From Flavobacterium akiainvivens (GTDB taxonomy: Bacteria > Bacteroidota > Bacteroidia > Flavobacteriales > Flavobacteriaceae), in NCBI RefSeq assembly GCF_001278115.1, contig NZ_LIYD01000005.1:1060551-1124550 (forward strand): 64,000 bases of DNA, given 5' to 3'. This document shows positions 18,199 to 26,981 of this stretch, one piece after another (position 1 is the stretch's first letter; every line of letters begins with the position of its first letter). The notes beneath the pieces are model-generated. The model made no database searches. It was not told the DNA's origin and saw nothing but the letters and a program-made list of their open reading frames with translations. A program made the position numbers and the translations under genes.

Positions 18199-18948
18199 TT
18201 AGATAAGTTGCAGGTGAGGACGTATCTTCAGGTTTACAACATCACACCTTTGGGGTTGTGAAAGGCAGTACAGTACACTTGCAGCTATATCATCAGCCGT
18301 AAGCATTTCCAGCGATTCTACCTTTTGTAGTTTTTCCTCTGTCGGAAAATCCTGCATATCGGTATCTACCGCGCCGGGTTCTATAAGGGTAACCTTAATA
18401 CCGTCTTTATTAACCTGCTTGCGTAATGATTCGGAAAATCCCTGTATGCCCGATTTGGTAGCCACGTAAACAGATCCGGACTCCTCCCTAACATCGGCGC
18501 TCATAGAGCCTATATTCACAATATGCCCCGCATTACGCATGCGTGTAAGGGCATTATTGCAGCAGGCCATATAGGAAAGGAGGTTCGTATTTACAACACG
18601 CTGCCAGCCTTCATAATTGCCTTCTGTAATGCTGCCAAAAGGAAGCGCAACATTATTGACCAGTATGTCTAATGTATCAAAAGCCGAGTCAACTTTGCTA
18701 AACACCTGGCCTATGCCCTCCGCGGTACTTAGGTCGGCTATTACATCGAATACCTCACCCTTTGCCACTTTGTATAAGTCTTTCAGGGTATCCTCCAAAT
18801 GCTGCTCGTTGAGCCCCACAACCATTACGTGTGCGCCAAGTTCGGAAAGCAACAATGCCGTTGCCCTTCCAATTCCTGTAGTGGCTCCTGTGATTAGTAT
18901 TTTTTTATCTTTTACCGACTGCGGTAAATACTCATTTAGTTTGTCCAT
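18199..18948 (-). CDS. Short-chain dehydrogenase/reductase
   Basis: A 249-residue classical SDR. TGATTGIG at residues 20-27 binds the cofactor and NNVA at about 98-101 replaces the usual NNAG. The catalytic residues are S148, Y161 and K165 (YVATK). It probably reduces a carbonyl or oxidises an alcohol with NAD(P), substrate unknown. It is the first gene of a probable operon with the 741-residue protein and DUF72. The small membrane protein gene upstream ends only 19 bp before it and may also belong. Confidence 0.87.
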   Translation of the reverse strand: MDKLNEYLPQSVKDKKILITGATTGIGRATALLLSELGAHVMVVGLNEQHLEDTLKDLYKVAKGEVFDVIADLSTAEGIGQVFSKVDSAFDTLDILVNNVALPFGSITEGNYEGWQRVVNTNLLSYMACCNNALTRMRNAGHIVNIGSMSADVREESGSVYVATKSGIQGFSESLRKQVNKDGIKVTLIEPGAVDTDMQDFPTEEKLQKVESLEMLTADDIAASVLYCLSQPQRCDVVNLKIRPHLQLI

Positions 18949-18967
18949 TGCTCAAAATTTAAATAGA

Positions 18968-19420
18968 CTATTTTATACTCTCATTTTTAGAAACAGCCTT
19001 AATAATAGCGGCAGTAATTAAAGCCCCAAACAGGTAATAGCCTACTGTCAATGCCTTTGTTTTATTTGTTTTAGTAACGGGCTTTTCATCAAGGCCTAAT
19101 GGTTCGGGCAGCGTTATAGCCCCAACCCCGGCCGCAAGGCCATATGCCAAGGCCCTAGGAAATACATTTTGTGGCCCTCCGTTACCAATAGTGGCATAGT
19201 ATAATGCGTTGCTTATTATATCGCCCGCAAGGGTAGCTCTATACAGTGTATCTTCATTCGTTATGGACATGCCGAAGTAATTCAATGATTTTTGCAATGC
19301 CTCTTCGCCCAGCACATCAACCCTGGGCATATCTTTATCCTTTCTCTTTAAGCTTTCATGCAGGAGGTTGAGTGCAATAGCTCCGCCTAATCCGGCAACT
19401 ATATTTTTTATCTTACTCAT
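18968..19420 (-). CDS. Small membrane protein, unrecognised
   Basis: A 150-residue protein, family not recognised. Gly/Ala-rich hydrophobic segments at about 4-20 (IVAGLGGAIALNLLHES), 62-77, 85-103 and 125-142 suggest membrane association, with a charged loop RKDKDMPRVDVLGEE after the first. It lies between the secreted NHL-type protein gene (17 bp upstream) and the SDR gene on the same strand. Confidence 0.55.
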   Translation of the reverse strand: MSKIKNIVAGLGGAIALNLLHESLKRKDKDMPRVDVLGEEALQKSLNYFGMSITNEDTLYRATLAGDIISNALYYATIGNGGPQNVFPRALAYGLAAGVGAITLPEPLGLDEKPVTKTNKTKALTVGYYLFGALITAAIIKAVSKNESIK

Positions 19421-19436
19421 AATTTTTATTTAAGCG

Positions 19437-20396
19437 TTATTTTACTAAAGGTTTAAACACAGCTTGCTGGATGGAGAATTTTTTAGAGGGTACATTATTA
19501 CCCTCTGCTATTTCACTGAAGTTAGCATTCATCACCCATGTATCATTACCAGCCATCGTAGCGGTTGAAGGATACGCAAATCGGTCTTCTGTAGAAGTTG
19601 ACGCTACAACCTGCGCCGTCGCCCAATTATTGTCCGACTTAATTCTAAATACTTTATTTACTCCCCCGTTTTGAACCAGGGTTAGTGTATTGTTGACATT
19701 TAGCAACAAGCCATCGGCTCCGGGAAAGAATTGATCAATTTTGACTTTAGACGCTGTTGCCGGATTTTTAAGATCTATCTTAACCAGTGCCCCTGAACCA
19801 TTGTTGGCTACCATAATGTATCCTGAAGGATGGTATACCAGGCCATTAGGTCCTACGCCGGCAGACTTCAATAATTCGCTTTGGCTGAATATTGCCGCAT
19901 TGCCTTTACTATCTATCTTATATATTGCGTAGGCATAGCTATCAGTTATGTAGGCATTGCCTTTATCGTCAAACGCAATATCGTTTGGAAAATGCTCTCC
20001 GGGAACAAGCTGGGATAAATCTATATCAGACAGTTTTTTACCGGATTTTATGTCGATTATCAGCAACCTTGCCATTTTCTTTTTGGTATCCGGTGTACTG
20101 AATTTGCTGTAGTTCGCGTCGCCCGCGCAGACAAATAATCGTTTACCATCAGGATGTAGTTTAACCCCATAGGTGGATTTAAGGCTTTTATCGGCATAAA
20201 GTTCTGTATATTTTCCATCTTTAGTCACTTTTCCTACAGTTCCTAAACGTGCGGAAGAGATATAAAATACCTTGGCAGCCGTATCAAATGCAATACCTTC
20301 GGGATAGGATCCCGGCGCTTCAAATTCAATCCGTTTTGTGGGTTCCTGTGCCATTACTGTAATGCTCAGAAAAACGATAAACATATATTTTTTCAT
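19437..20396 (-). CDS. Secreted SMP-30/NHL-type beta-propeller protein
   Basis: About 319 residues from ATG 20396. A signal peptide (MKKYMFIVFLSITVMAQ) is followed by repeated beta-propeller blades with motifs such as PEGIAFD, GVKLHPDGK, PNDIAFDDKGNAYITDSYA and PNGLVYHPSGYIMVANNG. These are calcium- and substrate-site patterns of the SMP-30/gluconolactonase/NHL group. It is likely periplasmic and may bind or hydrolyse a lactone or sugar derivative. Longer upstream starts would overlap the preceding gene and lack a good signal peptide. It lies 4 bp after the stop of the PQQ-type sugar dehydrogenase gene, so the two are coupled. Confidence 0.75.
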   Translation of the reverse strand: MKKYMFIVFLSITVMAQEPTKRIEFEAPGSYPEGIAFDTAAKVFYISSARLGTVGKVTKDGKYTELYADKSLKSTYGVKLHPDGKRLFVCAGDANYSKFSTPDTKKKMARLLIIDIKSGKKLSDIDLSQLVPGEHFPNDIAFDDKGNAYITDSYAYAIYKIDSKGNAAIFSQSELLKSAGVGPNGLVYHPSGYIMVANNGSGALVKIDLKNPATASKVKIDQFFPGADGLLLNVNNTLTLVQNGGVNKVFRIKSDNNWATAQVVASTSTEDRFAYPSTATMAGNDTWVMNANFSEIAEGNNVPSKKFSIQQAVFKPLVK

Positions 20397-20400
20397 TGTT

Positions 20401-21570
20401 TTACTTTTGTTTAAGGGCATAAATAACACCGTTAGCATCGTCTGAAATATATACCGTGCCGTTCTGCGCAATGGCTACACCGGCAGGGCGGCCAAAGCGT
20501 TCGTCACCTTTAAGGAAGCCACTCAAAAAGTCTTCGCTTCCGGTAGCGTTTCCTTTACTGTCAAACTTTATAAGCTCGACCTTGTAGCCTGAAGGCTTTT
20601 CCCTGTTCCACGAGCCGTGCCAGCAAACAAGCGCGTTGCCCTTATTGCTGCCGCCTTCAAAAAATGTAAAAGCGATAGGCGCGCTATGTGCAGGAAATTC
20701 TATTACAGATGGATGTGATGCCTTAGCCATATTTTCCTTAGTATTGCCCACAGGGTCTTCCCGGGTTTGATCTACTTCCTGTTTACCGTAAGCAAACGGA
20801 AACCCGTAATTACCGTCCATCACAATATGGTTCAACTCCTCAGGAGGCCAGTCATCGCCCCTAAAATCCCCGCCGTTATCCATACCCCATAATTCTTTGG
20901 TTTGTGGGTGCCAGTCAAACCCGATAGTATTGCGCAGTCCGGAAGCGTATATAGTGCGTTTCCAGGTCACAGGATCTACCTGAAGCAGCGCCGCGGTTTC
21001 CTTATCACTTTCTTTACAATCGTTACAAACACTACCCACAGAGATATACAGCTTGCCATCAGGCCCAAAATCCATCGTACGGTTAGGGTGCTGGCCGCCA
21101 CTTGGAAGGTCTTTAATAAGGGTATCGGCTACTTTGCCCAATGTGCCATCGGCATTCACGGCATAACGCAACACTTGGTTACTGTTGCACAGGTACATAT
21201 GGTTATCTTTGACGGTAATGCCATGCACCCCTGGAAAATCAGCCACACGGATCATATCCTCGAACTTTCCGTCGTTGTCTTTATCGGTAAGCATTAAAAC
21301 GTCTCCCGCATCACGGCGGGTTACATACAGCTGCCCTTTACTGCCAACATAAAGCATACGCGGTTTCCCTAAGCCTGTCGCAGCAGCGGTTAATGTCCAT
21401 CCTGCCGCTGTTTTAAGGCTTGCAGCAAGGCTCGGTGAATATTCCATGTGTGTTGGGTAACTGGTATGGACTGTTTTTTCTGTATCCTCTTTAGGAGGAA
21501 TTCCCTTTTGGGAAAATGCTGTAGATACGCATAGCAGTGCTGAACATACTATAGCTATTTTAAAAATCAT
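20401..21570 (-). CDS. Secreted PQQ-dependent sugar dehydrogenase-like protein
   Basis: About 389 residues from ATG 21570, chosen because a signal peptide follows (MIFKIAIVCSALLCVSTAFS). The mature part is a beta-propeller of the glucose/sorbosone dehydrogenase family, with GLGKPRMLYVG, GVHGITVKD, PNRTMDFGPDGKLYISVGS, GLRNTIGFDWHP and RFGRPAGVAIA repeats. Four cysteines are visible, two of them in VCNDCKE. Such periplasmic enzymes oxidise sugars with PQQ and pass electrons onward. No pqq biosynthesis genes are visible, so the cofactor would have to be scavenged. It sits in an operon with the NHL-type protein and the esterase lipoprotein. Confidence 0.78.
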   Translation of the reverse strand: MIFKIAIVCSALLCVSTAFSQKGIPPKEDTEKTVHTSYPTHMEYSPSLAASLKTAAGWTLTAAATGLGKPRMLYVGSKGQLYVTRRDAGDVLMLTDKDNDGKFEDMIRVADFPGVHGITVKDNHMYLCNSNQVLRYAVNADGTLGKVADTLIKDLPSGGQHPNRTMDFGPDGKLYISVGSVCNDCKESDKETAALLQVDPVTWKRTIYASGLRNTIGFDWHPQTKELWGMDNGGDFRGDDWPPEELNHIVMDGNYGFPFAYGKQEVDQTREDPVGNTKENMAKASHPSVIEFPAHSAPIAFTFFEGGSNKGNALVCWHGSWNREKPSGYKVELIKFDSKGNATGSEDFLSGFLKGDERFGRPAGVAIAQNGTVYISDDANGVIYALKQK

Positions 21571-21624
21571 AAGCTCTAAATTAAATAAGGCTCTCATGTA
21601 AGTGAAAGCCTTTGTGATTTTATA

Positions 21625-22761
21625 TTACAGGCCTAAGGCCGATTTTAATTTCTTAGCTGCAAGTTCCTGAGCGTCTTTAGCCTGCGGCACCACGGCTGCC
21701 ATACCAAAGAACTCGTGTGTTACACCGTCATACAACTTATAATCTACCTCGACACCAGCATCTTTAAGCTTATCGGCAAGAAGTTTACCTTCACTTTGCA
21801 ATGGGTCAATTTCTGCACCTATTATTAATGTTTTTGGCAGGCCTTTAAGGTTTGCCTTAACAAGGCTTATACGCGGGTCGTCAGCTTTAGAAGCGTCTCC
21901 AAGATAGTTTTTTACAAACCATTCCATCATTGGCTTATTAAGCGGTTTTGCATTGCCATACTTGACATAGCTCTCAGCGTTCATATTATTATTGGCCACA
22001 GGATACACAAGTACCTGGTAAAGCGGTACCTGAATTTTTTTATCGCGTGCCATCATACTCACATTGGCTGCAAGGTTACCACCGGCACTTTCGCCGGCTA
22101 CAGCAATTTTAGCCGGATTGCCATTGAAAGAAGCAGCATTTTTTAATATCCATTGGTAGGCATCAAAAGCAACCGTATGTGCGGCAGGGAATTTTTTCTC
22201 CGGCCCTTTGGGATACTCAACCGATACCACAATGGCACCTGTTTTTTCGCAGAGCGCCTGCGCCCCGGCACCGTATACTTCGATGTCAGCAATCACAAAT
22301 CCACCGCCATGATAATACACCACAACAGGAAAGGGAGCCTTACCTTCTTTAGGGGTATAAATACGCACATGGGTTGTCCCTCCTGTAACCGGGATTTGTT
22401 TACCTATAGTATCACAAAGCGGTACGGGCATTGCCATGTTATGGTCTGCCATTACTGCCTTTATAGCATCGGTGGGTGTAGGTTGCTGGCGGGCTTCTTT
22501 AGCATCAAGGTTTTCAATAGGTTTTCCACCCAATGAAGCAAGCTTTTCTATTACCACCTGCATTTCAGGTTTTATAGATGTTCCCCATTCCGGCGCAGGC
22601 CCGGCAGGTTTTAGTTGCGCGTCTTTATTTTCAGAAACAATATTGTCATTCATTTCTTCCTTTGACTCCAGGTCGGCATCTTTAGGCTTCTTGTCACATG
22701 ATGTTACAGTCAGTGCAAGGCCTATATAAACCATGCTTAAAGTAATACTTAGGTTTTTCAT
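21625..22761 (-). CDS. Lipoprotein alpha/beta hydrolase (acetyl esterase/HSL family)
   Basis: A 378-residue esterase of the hormone-sensitive lipase group. A lipobox (LTVTSC, Cys22) predicts membrane anchoring. The oxyanion motif HGGG is at 151-154 and the nucleophile S225 lies in GESAGG. The acidic residue is in AEIDPLQSEG and the catalytic His in DGVTHEFFG near the C-terminus. It probably hydrolyses short-chain esters at the cell envelope. It lies in a same-strand run with the sugar dehydrogenase-like gene downstream and a small membrane protein upstream (2 bp gap). Confidence 0.88.
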   Translation of the reverse strand: MKNLSITLSMVYIGLALTVTSCDKKPKDADLESKEEMNDNIVSENKDAQLKPAGPAPEWGTSIKPEMQVVIEKLASLGGKPIENLDAKEARQQPTPTDAIKAVMADHNMAMPVPLCDTIGKQIPVTGGTTHVRIYTPKEGKAPFPVVVYYHGGGFVIADIEVYGAGAQALCEKTGAIVVSVEYPKGPEKKFPAAHTVAFDAYQWILKNAASFNGNPAKIAVAGESAGGNLAANVSMMARDKKIQVPLYQVLVYPVANNNMNAESYVKYGNAKPLNKPMMEWFVKNYLGDASKADDPRISLVKANLKGLPKTLIIGAEIDPLQSEGKLLADKLKDAGVEVDYKLYDGVTHEFFGMAAVVPQAKDAQELAAKKLKSALGL

Positions 22762-22763
22762 AA

Positions 22764-23105
22764 TTATTGAGGTTGGTTTAGGTTACTGTCAGCTTCCGGT
22801 TCTGCAAAATCGCTGATGGGGTGTTGCCCTGTTTGAGTTATAGCAGGCGCTTGTGATGGTTTCGATTGGATGTCGTGGCCTTCGGTTTTTACAATTTTAT
22901 TATAAATACCAAGCAGTAAGAACGGTGCAGCCCATTGACCTACAAATAAGGCGGTTTTGTCTTTACGCAAGCATTTTAGGGTAGCTGATGCCGCCATTGA
23001 GCCAAGAGCAGCCCAAAGGAAAACATCTGACGGCAGTTTAGAAGTTTGGTTTTCTATAGCCTTTGCCACAGGCCCTTCGGAATGGTCGTTTTGAATTACT
23101 GACAT
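22764..23105 (-). CDS. Small membrane-associated protein, unrecognised
   Basis: About 113 residues from ATG 23105 (MSVIQNDHSEGPVAKAIENQ). The first third is charged, then two hydrophobic stretches (VFLWAALGSMAASATL and ALFVGQWAAPFLLLGIYNKIV) suggest a helical hairpin in the membrane. The C-terminal 40 residues are polar, Pro/Gln-rich and probably disordered. It begins the operon with the esterase, with a 2 bp gap. The family is not recognised. Confidence 0.55.
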   Translation of the reverse strand: MSVIQNDHSEGPVAKAIENQTSKLPSDVFLWAALGSMAASATLKCLRKDKTALFVGQWAAPFLLLGIYNKIVKTEGHDIQSKPSQAPAITQTGQHPISDFAEPEADSNLNQPQ

Positions 23106-23602
23106 AATAATGGAGTTTTGGTTTACGCATTTGTTTACTCTCAAGGTTGTCCGCCATCATAGGCTGCACAGTGATGATAGTGCACTGAAGCCGTGAATTA
23201 TAGAATTACTTGTAGTAATACTATTGTTGATACAATGTTGATTTTTAGTTTTATTAAAACATAAATTTACAATGCACAATCAGAGCACTGATTTAAGGTG
23301 AGGTTAAAGATATTGTAAACTTTGCATCATTATTTTACAAGATAATTCCTGCATCTTTATTTAAAGAAAACAACGCGATTGATTTTTCAGGAATTTTGCT
23401 AAGAGTAATCTATAAAATTTAAAAATCAAACTGTATGGTTTAAGATTTCTTGGGTAAAGTTTGATTGAAAAATTCAGGCTGTTTAGAATTAATCTTTCAG
23501 GCTGGGCCGACATATTGGTACCGTTATCCTCCCGCCTCTAGATATGCAATATCGTAAAGGCTTAAATGGTTATCAACTGAAAGGAATAATTATATAATGT
23601 TT
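23106..23602. other. Intergenic stretch, no gene seen
   Basis: About 500 bp between the small membrane protein gene and the terminator of the YciE-like gene. It is AT-rich, with stop codons in all frames over its length, and I see no conserved RNA structure. It must hold the promoter of the membrane protein/esterase operon (minus strand), but no clear TAnnTTTG element was found near the start. Confidence 0.5.
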
Positions 23603-23630
23603 AAAAGGGCAGCTCTAACGCCACCCTTTT
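23603..23630 (-). terminator. Terminator after YciE-like gene
   Basis: On the minus strand AAAAGGG and CCCTTTT (23603-23609 and 23624-23630) form a stem extended by an inner GGC/GCT pairing, ending in a T run. It begins 17 bp after the stop of the DUF892 gene. Confidence 0.6.
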
Positions 23631-23647
23631 TATATCCTGGAATTGTA

Positions 23648-24202
23648 CTATTCTTCTTCAGATGCTTCGATATTAATGCTATTATAGGCCGCTTCCGAGA
23701 GTTTAGCATCAGCCTCTTTTTCTTCATCCAGTGTTTGTTGTAGAAGAGCGGCTACTTCTTCCTCTCCCAGGATTTTAGCAAAGGCCACGAGTGTACCATA
23801 AGAGGCAATTTCATAGTGCTCAATTTTTTGCGAAGCTGAGATTATACCGGCATCCCGTACCGGACCCGGCTCTGTTTCTTCCAAAATACTATCACCTTCT
23901 TTCAAAAGCCCTTCCATAGCATCGCATTTTACCCCGCGATTGGACTCGCCTAATATCTCAAACACCTGGACCAGACGTTCCACCTGGGTTTCGGTTACTG
24001 CAATGTGCTCTTCAATCGCCATTTTTAAAGCAGCGTCTGTTGCATTATTAGCCATTTTTGGCAGCGCTTTGACAAGGGCACGTTCTGCGTAAATAATGTC
24101 TTTAAGTTCATCGATAAATAATTCACGTAATCCGGCAGCCGCAGAAGATTTTGCTGCTACTTTTCGGGTTTGCTGTTGGGGTTTTTGAGGTGTATTTTCC
24201 AT
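23648..24202 (-). CDS. YciE/DUF892 ferritin-like stress protein
   Basis: A 184-residue four-helix protein of the DUF892 (YciE) ferritin-like family. After a polar N-terminal tail, LRELFIDELKDIIYAERALVKALPKM and later EHIAVTETQVERLVQVFEILGE and KIEHYEIASYGTLVAFAKILGE supply the Glu/His residues of the expected di-iron site. The family is induced by osmotic and general stress in enterobacteria. It has its own terminator and an AT-rich upstream region. Its neighbours (PncC, DUF6766, DUF2252, KatE) match a stress-protection role. Confidence 0.88.
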   Translation of the reverse strand: MENTPQKPQQQTRKVAAKSSAAAGLRELFIDELKDIIYAERALVKALPKMANNATDAALKMAIEEHIAVTETQVERLVQVFEILGESNRGVKCDAMEGLLKEGDSILEETEPGPVRDAGIISASQKIEHYEIASYGTLVAFAKILGEEEVAALLQQTLDEEKEADAKLSEAAYNSINIEASEEE

Positions 24203-24294
24203 AGTAATAGATTTTAATTTATTTTAAAATTAAATTTTTTTTAAGTGGTTGACTTATAAAATATAATTAAACATTTGATAATGAAATTATAAAA

Positions 24295-24798
24295 TCACGT
24301 ATGTTGTGGGATGGATCCCATACTTTCCAGTTTACGAATTATGAGTTCTGCGGCGTGTTGTACGGTTTGTAACACGATATCTTCGGGATTACCGCTGAAA
24401 ACTTTCCTATCGCTTATGCAGCCACAAGGAAACAACATATGGATAAATATTGTTCCTACTGGTTTTTCCTCGGTTTCGCTTCCTCCAAAGGATACCAGAC
24501 CTGTGACGGCAACCACAATGTCACACTTAAAAAGCTGCATAGAATGTTTTGCGAGCGCAGCTGTAACTTCAGCGGATTCCGGGGTATGTTTTTCAATGAG
24601 TTCGTGGGGCACCTTTAGTATATTTTCCTTAATAAAAACTTCGTAGCAGGAAATCCCTCCATGAAGAAATTTGCCCGATAACGGTGATAGAGAAAATTCT
24701 GCGCACATCCTTCCCGCGGTCGCACTTTCCACAAAAGCTATCTTATATCCATGTGCGGCAATTTGTTGCGCACACTCCAGTACTATTTTTATGGCCAT
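24295..24798 (-). CDS. CinA C-terminal/PncC-like nicotinamide-nucleotide amidase
   Basis: A 167-residue stand-alone CinA C-terminal domain, the PncC family that deamidates nicotinamide mononucleotide in NAD recycling. The usual ESCTGG motif reads ESATAG here, keeping the Ser but replacing Cys and the second Gly. Later VAVTGLVSFGGSETEEKPVGTIFI matches the conserved core. The length is normal. It is 2 bp downstream of the DUF6766-like membrane protein gene, so the two are coupled. The altered motif means amidase activity is likely but not certain. Confidence 0.78.
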   Translation of the reverse strand: MAIKIVLECAQQIAAHGYKIAFVESATAGRMCAEFSLSPLSGKFLHGGISCYEVFIKENILKVPHELIEKHTPESAEVTAALAKHSMQLFKCDIVVAVTGLVSFGGSETEEKPVGTIFIHMLFPCGCISDRKVFSGNPEDIVLQTVQHAAELIIRKLESMGSIPQHT

Positions 24799-24800
24799 TT

Positions 24801-25457
24801 TTATTCTCCTGTTTTAAAATTGGGTGCATCAACGGGCTTAGATTGTGATGAGCCTTTCTGTCGAAAAAATATAGAAAGTACAATTACAGCAAATACTGAC
24901 AGAAACTCACTCTGCCAATTTTGAAATGACTCGAACCAAAACCTTGAGTCTGATACATACTGAAAGGCTGACTTTTGCGGCAGTCCTTTTAACAGCGCTT
25001 GCATATTCTCGTCCCGCAGGCTGCCGAAAAAATGCGCGGCAAAGCTTAACAGGAATAGTACGGTAAGTAATAAAGTTAATGAGTTTTGATACCATTTAAG
25101 AATCCAGCCTCCTTTAGTTACAGGCCACGGAGCCCCTTCACGATTGGGGTCCGGTTTTCGGTCTACTTCTTCCTCTCTGTCAAAATCCTTTGATTCAGAT
25201 GAACCTTTTTGTTGGAGATAGATTGTTAATGCCACAAACAAAGCCATCTGTAAAAACTCACTTTCCCAGTTCTCGAAAGTAGATTCAATAAAATGGCCTG
25301 TTGCGAGGTATTCCTGAAGATTGACTCTTGTAACGCCTTCTTGCGTTAATTCCTTATTATATTCCTTAAAACCAAAAATTATCTGACCAACAATGGAAAG
25401 AATGAATAGCACAAAAAAAGCAAGGGATAGCCCATTATTTCTTAAAAAGCGCTTCAT
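24801..25457 (-). CDS. DUF6766-like membrane protein with internal duplication
   Basis: A 218-residue protein with four membrane helices arranged as two copies of one unit. Helix 1 leads to a segment rich in FxSxFENWESEFLQMALFVAL and ends QQKGSSESK. The second half repeats this as SFQNWQSEFLSVFAVIVL ending RQKGSSQSK. A charged linker rich in Asp, Glu and Lys separates the halves. It matches what I recall as DUF6766, of unknown function. It is translationally linked to pncC and follows an AT-rich promoter region. Confidence 0.6.
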   Translation of the reverse strand: MKRFLRNNGLSLAFFVLFILSIVGQIIFGFKEYNKELTQEGVTRVNLQEYLATGHFIESTFENWESEFLQMALFVALTIYLQQKGSSESKDFDREEEVDRKPDPNREGAPWPVTKGGWILKWYQNSLTLLLTVLFLLSFAAHFFGSLRDENMQALLKGLPQKSAFQYVSDSRFWFESFQNWQSEFLSVFAVIVLSIFFRQKGSSQSKPVDAPNFKTGE

Positions 25458-25605
25458 GGCGTTATAGTTTTGTTTTAAAATTTACAATACAAGTATCTTG
25501 GTAACTTAACTTTTTTCTAAACAAACTGATATCATTAGTATTATGTCTTACCTGATAATATATATAGATTAAGTAGAACGTTAAGCCCTATGCAATGGTA
25601 ATGAT

Positions 25606-26973
25606 TTATGTGGGAAGCAGTCCCTGTTTAAGGACATGCAACAGCAACGCATAATCTTTTTCGTTTTGATTGGCGTAAGACATGGCGTATTTCGCAATCG
25701 TATCTTCAAACAGGTCATCTTGTCCCATATAACCGTTTAGGATGGCCGCATCCCCGGTTCGTGCGTGAGCGCGGGAGAGCGCCCAACCGCAGGATTTGGC
25801 GTACCGCAGGAAAATATCATGGTCCATGGTATCCAGCGATGGCTTTACCTTGGCATCGCGCAGTTGTCGTATGTAAAACTGCCGGCCGGCAACATCCGTT
25901 GTCCATCCCAAAAAAATATCGGTGGCCGACTGTATGAGTTTCTGGCCTGCCACCACCCGCTGTCCATGATATTTAAACTTACTTTTCCCTGCATAGGGTT
26001 CCAGCACACTTTGGTGTGCCTCCTTAAATTGCAGGAACAGCGGATCACCCGTCGCAGACATTAGCAGCAGTACGCCGCAAAACATACCCACGCTGCCCAC
26101 GCCAACCACCTTCATGGCTACATCTTGTAACTTGTAGCGGCTCAGCAATGTCTTTTTATCATGGGAAAGCGAGCGCAGGTACCTACAATAAGCATTTTCC
26201 GCTTCGGCAAAGAAACCAGCCTGCTTTTCTTTTGGGACGTGAAAAATCAGGGGCGGGTTGTCTTTAATCACAGGACGCCCCTGTTTGTTGTGGGTCAGCT
26301 TGGCAAACTCTTTTTGATGGGGTATTCGCTTGATGGCTTTTTTAATTTCCTTGGGGTCAAACTGTTTCATCTCCTTGATTTTGCCTGAGTGTATCAGTTC
26401 CTTCAGGCTTATCTGCGCGTACCATATCTGAAGTGCCGACATTTCGGCATATTCTGCCATATGCTTCCGATAGCTGTTTACCGCCGTCCAGGCAGCTTCA
26501 CTACATTGGAGGTCGGTAAAGCCCTTGTCGCGACCAGCAATGGCAAAGCTTGCGGCAAGGCGTTTTACGTCCCATTCCCAAGGCGCCGTTGACGTCTCGT
26601 CAAAATCGTTAATGTCGAAAACCAGTTTCCTTTCTGGGGTTGCAAAGCCTCCGAAATTCAGCAGGTGGCAATCGCCGCAAACCTGGAGCTTTAGGTTGGT
26701 CGAAGTTGCTAACGACAGGTCTGAGGCCATCACGGCGGCGCTGCCCCTGTAAAAGGAAAACGGCGAGGCCGACATGCGCTCATAGCGGAGCGGCAAAAGG
26801 CTCTGTATCCTGCCCTTACTGCTTTCTTTTAAGATATTTATAGGGTTTGGCCGGCATGCTGACTCAATAATGTTTAATGATGCTATAGGGAAAAGCTTTT
26901 TTTGTGCTTTACCGATTTTGTGGCGCGTTTGTTTTGAAGAAACGGCTGTACTATTTTTAGTAGCATTTTCCAT
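25606..26973 (-). CDS. DUF2252 family protein (kinase-like fold)
   Basis: A 455-residue DUF2252 protein. Diagnostic segments are RMSASPFSFYRGSAAVMA, VCGDCHLLNFGGF and VFDINDFDETSTAPWEWDVKRL, which carry the Asp/Asn residues of a degenerate aminoglycoside phosphotransferase-like fold, and later GVGSVGMFCGVLLL and YLRQLRDAK-like motifs. The biochemical role is unknown. The family is widespread in soil bacteria and often found near stress genes. The gene is 8 bp downstream of the SF2 helicase gene on the same strand, suggesting one transcript. Confidence 0.88.
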   Translation of the reverse strand: MENATKNSTAVSSKQTRHKIGKAQKKLFPIASLNIIESACRPNPINILKESSKGRIQSLLPLRYERMSASPFSFYRGSAAVMASDLSLATSTNLKLQVCGDCHLLNFGGFATPERKLVFDINDFDETSTAPWEWDVKRLAASFAIAGRDKGFTDLQCSEAAWTAVNSYRKHMAEYAEMSALQIWYAQISLKELIHSGKIKEMKQFDPKEIKKAIKRIPHQKEFAKLTHNKQGRPVIKDNPPLIFHVPKEKQAGFFAEAENAYCRYLRSLSHDKKTLLSRYKLQDVAMKVVGVGSVGMFCGVLLLMSATGDPLFLQFKEAHQSVLEPYAGKSKFKYHGQRVVAGQKLIQSATDIFLGWTTDVAGRQFYIRQLRDAKVKPSLDTMDHDIFLRYAKSCGWALSRAHARTGDAAILNGYMGQDDLFEDTIAKYAMSYANQNEKDYALLLHVLKQGLLPT

Positions 26974-26981
26974 ACTCCTTC

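Noticed and set aside
23106..23602. Possible small RNA in the 500-bp gap
   Set aside because: No conserved structure or promoter-terminator pair on the same strand was found; the only hairpin belongs to the YciE-like gene.
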